Origin: CAZAKO01 sp964546145
GTDB lineage: Bacteria; Fidelibacterota; UBA2242
Direction of reading: 5' to 3'
DNA length: 16,761 bases
Assembly (NCBI GenBank): GCA_964546145.1
Contig: CAZJIU010000050.1
Coordinates: forward strand, 1-16,761
The stretch's first letter is position 1. Every line of letters begins with the position of its first letter. Of this stretch, positions 7,620 through 13,850 are shown piece by piece. Under the pieces are notes generated by a model that was not told the DNA's origin, did not search any database, and worked only from the letters and a program-made list of their open reading frames with translations. Made by a program: the position numbers and the translations under genes.

Positions 7620-8647
7620 TGACCTATACTCTTGGCCAAATAGCTGCCATCGTCCAGGGAACTATTGAGGGCGATGCGGCAGCGGTTATCACGGATATCG
7701 CCGAAATTCAGTACGCTCAGCCTGGGCAGCTTAGTTTTATCGCAAATCCCAAATATACCAAATATTTGAGTACCACCGCTGCTGAGGCATTACTGGTGGC
7801 AAAAGACTTCGAAGAAAAATTTAAAAACCTCGTCCGGGTAGAAAATCCAAACTATGCCTTCTCTACGCTTATAGCTCGTTTTCGCCCATCTACCCCCTTT
7901 CCTAAACCCGGGATTGACCCATCCGCCAAGATTGCCAAGAGCGCTAAATTAGGCCAGGAAATTTACATTGGACCAAATGTGATCATAAGTGATCAAGTAA
8001 CAATCGGTGATCATTCAATTCTCTTTGGTAACACTTATTTTGGAGCAGAATCACAAATCGGTTCATCGGTAATTATTTATGCCAATGTCAGCATCTACCA
8101 TCGCTGCATTATCGGCGATAACTGTCGGATTCATTCGGGGACCGTGATTGGCAGTGATGGATTTGGATTCGTCCGAACCGATACCGGAATTTCCAAAATT
8201 CCCCAAGAGGGTGGCGTTATTATTGAAGAAGACGTTGAAATCGGCGCCAATTGCGCAATTGATCGGGGAACTTTAGGTAATACAGTGATCGGCAAAGGTA
8301 CTAAGCTGGACAACTTGATTCAAGTCGCCCATAATGTAAAAATCGGCCAGTATTGCTTCTTTGCCGGGCAAAGCGGTATCGCCGGTAGTACTCAGATCAA
8401 AGACGGTGTCACGGTCGCCGGACAGGTCGGGATAGCCGGTCATCTGACCGTCGGGGAAGGAGCAATGATTGCGGCTCAGTCGGGTATCTCAAAGGACGTT
8501 CCACCCCATACTATCATGTTCGGTTACCCTGCTCAGGAACGCCATAAAGCCTGGCGCGAATTAGCCAACATTCGTTCTATACCTGATCTAAAGGAACGAC
8601 TTAAAACACTCGAAAACGAAATTACCCAGCTGAAGCAAAGGACTTAG
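7619..8647 (+). CDS. lpxD: UDP-3-O-(3-hydroxyacyl)glucosamine N-acyltransferase
   Basis: LpxD performs the third step of lipid A synthesis, adding a hydroxyacyl chain from ACP to the free amine made by LpxC. The 342-residue protein has the N-terminal uridine-binding domain (about 1-95, with QPGQLSFIANPKY typical of the family) and a left-handed parallel beta helix of hexapeptide repeats (about 98-310). A C-terminal helix (about 315-342) follows. The catalytic histidine is in VAHNVKIG, at H238, equivalent to E. coli H239. GSDGFGF and AIDRGTLG are further conserved segments. ATG 7619 shares its A with the skp stop codon, so translation is probably coupled. Length matches the E. coli enzyme (341 residues). 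The next gene begins two bases after its stop. Confidence 0.97.
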   Translation: MTYTLGQIAAIVQGTIEGDAAAVITDIAEIQYAQPGQLSFIANPKYTKYLSTTAAEALLVAKDFEEKFKNLVRVENPNYAFSTLIARFRPSTPFPKPGIDPSAKIAKSAKLGQEIYIGPNVIISDQVTIGDHSILFGNTYFGAESQIGSSVIIYANVSIYHRCIIGDNCRIHSGTVIGSDGFGFVRTDTGISKIPQEGGVIIEEDVEIGANCAIDRGTLGNTVIGKGTKLDNLIQVAHNVKIGQYCFFAGQSGIAGSTQIKDGVTVAGQVGIAGHLTVGEGAMIAAQSGISKDVPPHTIMFGYPAQERHKAWRELANIRSIPDLKERLKTLENEITQLKQRT

Positions 8648-8649
8648 AT

Positions 8650-10044
8650 ATGCCAAGAAACCAACGAACCATAAAAAATTCTGTCTCAGTCTCAGGAATC
8701 GGACTACATACCGGAGTACAAAGCACCATCATCTTCAAACCAGCTCCGGAGAATTCCGGCATTCGCTTTATTCGAACTGATGTTGATAACTGCCCCGAAA
8801 TAATTGCCGATATCAATCATGTGACTGACATCTCCCGTGGTACAACAATCGCTCAAAACGGGGTTCAGATTCATACTGTCGAACATGTTCTGGCAGCAGT
8901 GGCAGGTTTGGAGATTGATAATATCTCAATCGAGTTAAATAATATCGAACCGCCGGTTTGCGATGGCAGCGCAATCGAATTTGTCAAGGCCTTGAAAAAT
9001 GCCGAAATTGAAGAGCAGAACGTTATCCAGGAGATACTGGTAATTGATAAAATCATTCAGTACACCGATCCCCGCCATGGAGTTGATGTTCATGTTCTAC
9101 CGGCTGACAGTTTTCGGATCACTTTCCTGATTGACTATAAAATTCCGGCAATTGGTACTCAATACTCCGCCATGTATTCACTTTCTGATGAATTCGAGAC
9201 AGATTATGCCGCTGCGCGTACGTTTTGTACTTTAAGCGAGGTCGAGCAATTGAAGAATATGGGGCTTATCAAGGGTGGCAATGTCAACAATGCGGTTGTG
9301 TTCATTGACCGGGATATTGATGCCAATGAAATCAAACATCTGAAAGAAATGTTCAATATCAAGAGTGATATTGTCCTCGGTCGCGGTGGAACTCTAAACG
9401 GCGTTGAGCTGCGCTATTATAACGAAGCTGTTCGTCATAAAATCCTCGATCTGATTGGCGATCTGGCCCTGTTGGGTATGCCAGTTCAGGGTCATATTAT
9501 CGCTGCTCGCAGCGGTCATGCCCACAATGTCAATCTGGTCAAAAAAATCCGCAAAGAATATGAAAAGATTCTGATTCGTGATCGATTCCAGCCGCGTAGA
9601 GTTCAGGGAGCACTATTTGATATTCATGGTATCGAACGCATCTTGCCCCATCGCTACCCTTTTCTATTGGTTGACCGCATCATCGATATGAATCCCGGTG
9701 AGACGGTAACCGCAATCAAAAATGTCACAATCAACGAGCCGTTTTTTGCCGGTCATTTTCCGACGCACAAGGTTATGCCGGGTGTACTGGTCATTGAAGC
9801 CTTAGCTCAAGCGGGAGGACTTTTACTCTTAAATACTATCGAAGATCCGGAGAAAAAACTGGTTTTATTTACTGGATTGGATAATGTCCGCTTCCGAAAA
9901 CAGGTCACCCCGGGCGATCAAATCCGCCTAGAAGTCAAAATGATCCAATTCAGATTGTCAATGTGTAAAATGAAAGCCGTTGCCTTTGTTAATGATGATA
10001 TTGTTGTCGAAGCGAGTATGATGGCTTCTATCTCAGATATGTAA
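8650..10044 (+). CDS. lpxC/fabZ: Fused LpxC deacetylase / FabZ 3-hydroxyacyl-ACP dehydratase
   Basis: This one chain of 464 residues carries two enzymes. LpxC occupies about 1-305: GIGLHTG at 16-22, HTVEH at 75-79 (catalytic E78, zinc ligand H79), HKILD with H263 and D267 as the other zinc ligands, and SGH with catalytic H290. LpxC removes acetate from UDP-3-O-acyl-GlcNAc, the committed step of lipid A synthesis. FabZ occupies about 320-464: ILPHRYPFLLVDRI, then GHFP with catalytic H369, and E383 in the segment IEALAQ; the 14-residue spacing equals that of E. coli H54 and E68. FabZ dehydrates hydroxyacyl-ACP and so competes for the acyl donor of LpxA and LpxD. The fusion is known in Bacteroidota and relatives. 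Both catalytic sets look intact, and I see no frameshift at the joint. Confidence 0.97.
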   Translation: MPRNQRTIKNSVSVSGIGLHTGVQSTIIFKPAPENSGIRFIRTDVDNCPEIIADINHVTDISRGTTIAQNGVQIHTVEHVLAAVAGLEIDNISIELNNIEPPVCDGSAIEFVKALKNAEIEEQNVIQEILVIDKIIQYTDPRHGVDVHVLPADSFRITFLIDYKIPAIGTQYSAMYSLSDEFETDYAAARTFCTLSEVEQLKNMGLIKGGNVNNAVVFIDRDIDANEIKHLKEMFNIKSDIVLGRGGTLNGVELRYYNEAVRHKILDLIGDLALLGMPVQGHIIAARSGHAHNVNLVKKIRKEYEKILIRDRFQPRRVQGALFDIHGIERILPHRYPFLLVDRIIDMNPGETVTAIKNVTINEPFFAGHFPTHKVMPGVLVIEALAQAGGLLLLNTIEDPEKKLVLFTGLDNVRFRKQVTPGDQIRLEVKMIQFRLSMCKMKAVAFVNDDIVVEASMMASISDM

Positions 10045-10055
10045 TTAGGAGTTCC

Positions 10056-10823
10056 ATGATTCATCCAACCGCAATTATCGAACCCGGTGCCATTATCGGA
10101 AAAAATATTGCTATTGGTCCATATACTTGGATCAATAGCAATGTAATCATCGGTGATGATTGCGAGATCGGTTCGCATGTAGTCCTTTGCTCCGGGACAC
10201 GGATAGGAAATGGATGCAAAGTCCTGCACCATGCGATAATTGGCGAGGTTCCCCAGGATTTGAAATTCGGCGGCGAGGCAACCACGGCTGAAATCGGCAA
10301 CCGGACCGTAATCCGTGAATTTGCGACAATTAATCGTGGTACCAAAGCCCATGGCAAAACCTCAATCGGAACTGACTGTTTGATAATGGCTTATGTTCAT
10401 CTGGCTCACGATAATATCGTCGGCAATAATGTGGTCATAGCCAATGCTACTAATATCGCCGGCCATGTGGAAATCCAGGATTGGGTAATAATCGGCGGAA
10501 TGGTTGGTATTCATCAATTTGTCAAGATCGGACAACACAGTCTGATTGGCGGGCATTACCGGATTATCAAGGATGTACCTCCTTACATAATCGCTGCCGG
10601 CGAACCATTGAAATATGAAGGAATAAATCATATCGGCTTAAGGCGTCGGGGCTTCTCCAGCGAATCCATAAAAAGCCTAAAACATGCCTATACGTTGATT
10701 TACAACTCGCCCTACAATGTTTCCGACGCAATTAAAAAAATCCTCGAGGAAGAGGTACAGTCGCCGGAAGTTCAAAATGTAATCGCCTTTATCAAAACCA
10801 GTGAGCGCGGGATTATCCGTTAG
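10056..10823 (+). CDS. lpxA: UDP-N-acetylglucosamine O-acyltransferase
   Basis: LpxA performs the first step of lipid A synthesis, moving a hydroxyacyl chain from ACP to the 3-OH of UDP-GlcNAc. The 255-residue protein starts with hexapeptide repeats (IHPTAIIEPGAIIG and onward), forming a left-handed beta helix to about residue 185, followed by a helical C-terminal part. The catalytic histidine H118 sits in HLAHDN, matching H125 of E. coli. The segment GEVPQDLKF at about 63-71 matches a conserved stretch of the family. ATG 10056 has AGGAG at 10047-10051 and lies 11 bp after the lpxC-fabZ stop. E. coli LpxA is 262 residues. LpxB, which often follows, is not in the window. Confidence 0.97.
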   Translation: MIHPTAIIEPGAIIGKNIAIGPYTWINSNVIIGDDCEIGSHVVLCSGTRIGNGCKVLHHAIIGEVPQDLKFGGEATTAEIGNRTVIREFATINRGTKAHGKTSIGTDCLIMAYVHLAHDNIVGNNVVIANATNIAGHVEIQDWVIIGGMVGIHQFVKIGQHSLIGGHYRIIKDVPPYIIAAGEPLKYEGINHIGLRRRGFSSESIKSLKHAYTLIYNSPYNVSDAIKKILEEEVQSPEVQNVIAFIKTSERGIIR

Positions 10824-10851
10824 TTCACTTCACCTATGATTGTAAATTAAT

Positions 10852-11553
10852 TTGCTAAGACTGATAAGAATTTTGTCAATTTTAATCTTGGTCGGTGCTA
10901 CAGCTGATTCTTTCAGTCTTGATTTAAGCGGCACGGCAATCCCTGACCTTCGGGCAGTTTTGTTGCCTTTGGGATCTGTAATAGCTACTGAACAAACTCC
11001 TCCCTCTCCCTTACTCGGCTCCGATCAGCAGCCGCTCTTAGCCCTGGGTGGAACACTTTTTAGCTGGGGTTCGCCGGCAACAAATTCGCCCACAATGGGA
11101 TATCCTTCAGTCTGGCTAGCAGTTTCGGTTTCACCTAATCTGATCCTCGGTGGTAATCTGGCAGGTTTCAACTGGCTCGATGATAATATTCAAAGTATTG
11201 GACCATTTATCAGCACCTCCTGGGGAAACAACCAGAAATTCATCAACACCTCGTTCAACATTCATCATCTCAAAGGACCTGACGATTTTCATCTTCGGGA
11301 CATCGCCTTAAGTTTATCACAAACAATCAAATACCCTAAGTGGCTATTTGCGGTAGGCTATACTGCGCATTTTATGCAATTCAAGGTCCATGTAAAAGAA
11401 CCGCAAAGCTATCAGACAATTAAAAATATTGATCGGGGACTTTTCCGCCTCAGTGCTTATAGACGATTAGGAAAATCACTCCAAATTGGCGATGAGCTAT
11501 ATCTTTCAACCAAATCAGTAATGACAAATTTGGTATTGTTACTTTACTTTTAA
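10852..11553 (+). CDS. Unrecognised exported protein, possible small outer-membrane beta barrel
   Basis: I do not recognise this 233-residue protein. It begins with a basic start and a hydrophobic stretch (about 6-16), which looks like a signal peptide ending near residue 18-22. The rest is rich in Ser, Gly, Leu and aromatics, with alternating hydrophobic segments such as WLAVSVSPNLILGGNLAG and WLFAVGYTAHFMQF. The C-terminus, NLVLLLYF, ends in phenylalanine, as outer-membrane barrels recognised by BamA often do. Start choice is uncertain: an in-frame TAA at 10843-10845 leaves only TTG 10852 (or ATT 10846), neither with a ribosome binding site, and the next Met is near residue 80. It lies 28 bp after lpxA and 8 bp before dxr, inside the envelope operon. 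A role in the outer membrane is an inference. Confidence 0.7.
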   Translation: MLRLIRILSILILVGATADSFSLDLSGTAIPDLRAVLLPLGSVIATEQTPPSPLLGSDQQPLLALGGTLFSWGSPATNSPTMGYPSVWLAVSVSPNLILGGNLAGFNWLDDNIQSIGPFISTSWGNNQKFINTSFNIHHLKGPDDFHLRDIALSLSQTIKYPKWLFAVGYTAHFMQFKVHVKEPQSYQTIKNIDRGLFRLSAYRRLGKSLQIGDELYLSTKSVMTNLVLLLYF

Positions 11554-11561
11554 CAATTTCA

Positions 11562-12719
11562 ATGAAACGAATCTCGATCCTTGGTTCAACTGGTAGTATT
11601 GGGGTAAATGCCCTGCGAGTCGCGGCAGCGAATCCCACTAAATTCGAAATTGGCTATCTCACTGCCGGTTCGAATGCCCGGTTGTTAATCGAACAAGCCC
11701 GAATTTTCCAACCACGTGCCGTTGCGATTGCCGATGAATCCCAGGTTGATTCAGTCAAACATGCACTCAAATCCCTGGGAATCAAGGTGCTTGGTGGTAA
11801 AGCCGGTATTCTCGAAATTGCGCAAAAAACCGATGTTGACCTGGTTCTCAACGCCATTGTCGGAACCGCCGGCCTGGAACCTAGTTATCAGGCACTGATG
11901 GCAGGCAAAAATCTAGCCCTTTCTAATAAAGAATCACTGGTAATGGCTGGTGAACTAATCAATAAAATTCTGACTGAAAAAAAATTGAATCTGTTTCCGG
12001 TAGATAGTGAACACAGCGCCGTCTGGCAATGCCTTATGGGCGAAGACCGCCAGACGATTCGGAAAATAATTCTGACCGGTTCAGGAGGACCTTTTCGAAC
12101 GCTACCGCTGAACCAGTTTCCGCAAATTACCCCCGAAAAAGCACTGCAACATCCGACCTGGAACATGGGCCGTAAAATTACCATAGATTCGGCTACACTA
12201 ATGAACAAAGGCTTGGAAATAATCGAAGCTCACTGGCTATTTGCGCTGCCAGCAGACAAAATCGAGGTGATTATTCATCCGCAGTCAATTATTCACTCAA
12301 TGGTCGAATTTATCGATGGGTCAATCAAAGCTCAACTGGGCTTACCGGATATGAAACTACCTATTCAATTGGCTCTCAGTTATCCCGACCGAATTCCCGC
12401 CAACTGGGAGAAAACCGACTTTAGTAAAATCAGGGAACTGACCTTTGAAGCGCCCGACTTCTCAAAATTTCCAACCATATCCTTAGCCTATGAGGCGTTA
12501 AAGCGCGGCGGGACAGCGCCGGCAATTTTAAATGTAGTCAATGAATGGGCAGTCTATGCATTTTTAGATCATAAAATCAAATTTCAGGATATCTCTCGAT
12601 ATATCGCTGAAGCCTTAGCGACAATTCCAATTAAAGACAATCCGGACCTGGAGGAAATTATGACAACGGAACAATCCGGTCGTGAATTTGTTGAACGGAA
12701 GGTTCGCCAAATCGCCTAG
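11562..12719 (+). CDS. dxr: 1-deoxy-D-xylulose 5-phosphate reductoisomerase
   Basis: Dxr converts DXP to methylerythritol phosphate using NADPH and a divalent metal, the first committed step of the MEP isoprenoid pathway that feeds UppS. The 385-residue protein has the NADPH-binding loop GSTGSIG at 8-14, LSNKESLVMAG at 120-130, and FPVDSEHSA with metal ligands D148 and E150. TGSGGPFR at 172-179 and HPTWNMG at 197-203 follow, then KGLEIIEAHWLF, which contains the third metal ligand E219. IHPQSIIHSMVEF and LGLPDMKLPIQLALSYP are also family hallmarks. Length is normal (E. coli 398). ATG 11562 has no visible ribosome binding site and lies 8 bp after the preceding stop, so reinitiation or coupling is likely. 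The active site appears complete, so fosmidomycin-type inhibition would be expected of this family. Confidence 0.97.
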   Translation: MKRISILGSTGSIGVNALRVAAANPTKFEIGYLTAGSNARLLIEQARIFQPRAVAIADESQVDSVKHALKSLGIKVLGGKAGILEIAQKTDVDLVLNAIVGTAGLEPSYQALMAGKNLALSNKESLVMAGELINKILTEKKLNLFPVDSEHSAVWQCLMGEDRQTIRKIILTGSGGPFRTLPLNQFPQITPEKALQHPTWNMGRKITIDSATLMNKGLEIIEAHWLFALPADKIEVIIHPQSIIHSMVEFIDGSIKAQLGLPDMKLPIQLALSYPDRIPANWEKTDFSKIRELTFEAPDFSKFPTISLAYEALKRGGTAPAILNVVNEWAVYAFLDHKIKFQDISRYIAEALATIPIKDNPDLEEIMTTEQSGREFVERKVRQIA

Positions 12720-12736
12720 AAAGGAAACATTAGCAA

Positions 12737-13813
12737 ATGATAACGGTTCTGGCAATTCTCTTAGTCATCGGCGGAGTAATATTTATCCACGAATTGGGTC
12801 ATTTCACTTTTGCCAAACTTACCGGGATGCGAGTGGAGAGATTCTCAATTGGTTTTCCGCCGCGCTTATTCGGTAAAAAGATTGGTGATACCGATTACTG
12901 CATTTCGGCTATTCCCCTTGGCGGCTACATCAAAGTCGCCGGCGTCATTGACGAAAGCATGGATGTCGCCGGAGTTCAGAGTAATGAACCCTGGACTTTC
13001 GAATCTAAAAAAGGCTACCAAAAGGGTCTGTATATATCGGGCGGTGTCATTTTCAATATTCTTTTCGCGGCCCTGATTTTTACCATATTAACCCTTAAAA
13101 CCGGCATCTACGATCCCAAGCCCGATCCAATCGTTGATGAAGTCATTCCCGAATTACCAGCCGCCACTGCCGGAATTCAAAAAAACGACACTATCCTGGC
13201 GATAAATAATGCCCCTGTGACTACCTGGAACGAAATGACCGAGGCAATTCACTCCGTCCCAAACGACTCAATTCTAATTCGCTGGCAGCGGGGCACAACC
13301 ATCTATGAGAAGAAAATTCTTACCGTGTCAAATAAAATGCTGAAAGGCGCGAAATTTGTGGAAGTTGGGATGGTGGGAATCAGTCCCCAATTTACGCACC
13401 ACAAAGCCGGATTTTTCCAGGCTATCGGCAGCGGATTCGAGAGTACCTGGTACTGGCTGAAGGTAACAGTCATTTCCTTAAAAATGCTGGTGACCGGCGA
13501 AGAATCATTAAAGAACATCGGCGGGCCAATTTTCATTGCCCAGTTAGCTGGTCAATCGGCTAAATCCGGATTGGCATCGCTGGTGGGATTGATGGCAATT
13601 ATCAGTATTAACTTAGCCTTTATCAATATCATGCCTATTCCGGCTTTCGATGGCGGGCATCTGCTGATAGTCGGAACCGAATCAATTCTGCGCCATCCCC
13701 TCTCCGTTAAAACCAAACTGCGTATCCAGCAGATTGGATTGGCAATCATTCTGACCCTCATGGTAGTTGTTTTCTACAATGATATCGCCCGTCTGTTCCG
13801 CGGCGGGATGTAA
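12737..13813 (+). CDS. rseP: RseP-type site-2 intramembrane zinc metalloprotease
   Basis: RseP cuts membrane-spanning substrates such as anti-sigma factors or signal-peptide remnants within the inner membrane. The 358-residue protein has a first transmembrane helix carrying the zinc motif HELGH (H18, E19, H22). The conserved segment IPLGGYIKVAG follows, then a second helix near 97-117 and a single PDZ domain at about 128-200 (GIQKNDTILAINNAPV). C-terminal helices include the third zinc ligand D305 in NIMPIPAFDGGH. E. coli RseP has two PDZ domains and about 450 residues; the shorter one-PDZ form is common elsewhere. AAGGA at 12721-12725 is a plausible, distant ribosome binding site. It follows dxr by 17 bp and is the last gene of the operon. 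No anti-sigma factor gene is visible nearby, so the substrate is unknown. Confidence 0.95.
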   Translation: MITVLAILLVIGGVIFIHELGHFTFAKLTGMRVERFSIGFPPRLFGKKIGDTDYCISAIPLGGYIKVAGVIDESMDVAGVQSNEPWTFESKKGYQKGLYISGGVIFNILFAALIFTILTLKTGIYDPKPDPIVDEVIPELPAATAGIQKNDTILAINNAPVTTWNEMTEAIHSVPNDSILIRWQRGTTIYEKKILTVSNKMLKGAKFVEVGMVGISPQFTHHKAGFFQAIGSGFESTWYWLKVTVISLKMLVTGEESLKNIGGPIFIAQLAGQSAKSGLASLVGLMAIISINLAFINIMPIPAFDGGHLLIVGTESILRHPLSVKTKLRIQQIGLAIILTLMVVVFYNDIARLFRGGM

Positions 13814-13850
13814 AAAACTAACTCTGAATTATATAGACTAAAATTCCAGA
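13811..13850 (-). terminator. Weak candidate terminator for the TonB-dependent receptor gene
   Basis: On the minus strand TCTGGAATT (13850-13842) can pair with AATTCAGA (13830-13823) with one bulged base and an 11-base loop. GTTAGTTTTTTA follows over 13822-13811. The U-rich run fits an intrinsic terminator, but the stem is AT-rich and overlaps the last codons of the receptor gene. The run also overlaps the rseP stop codon. Confidence 0.3.
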
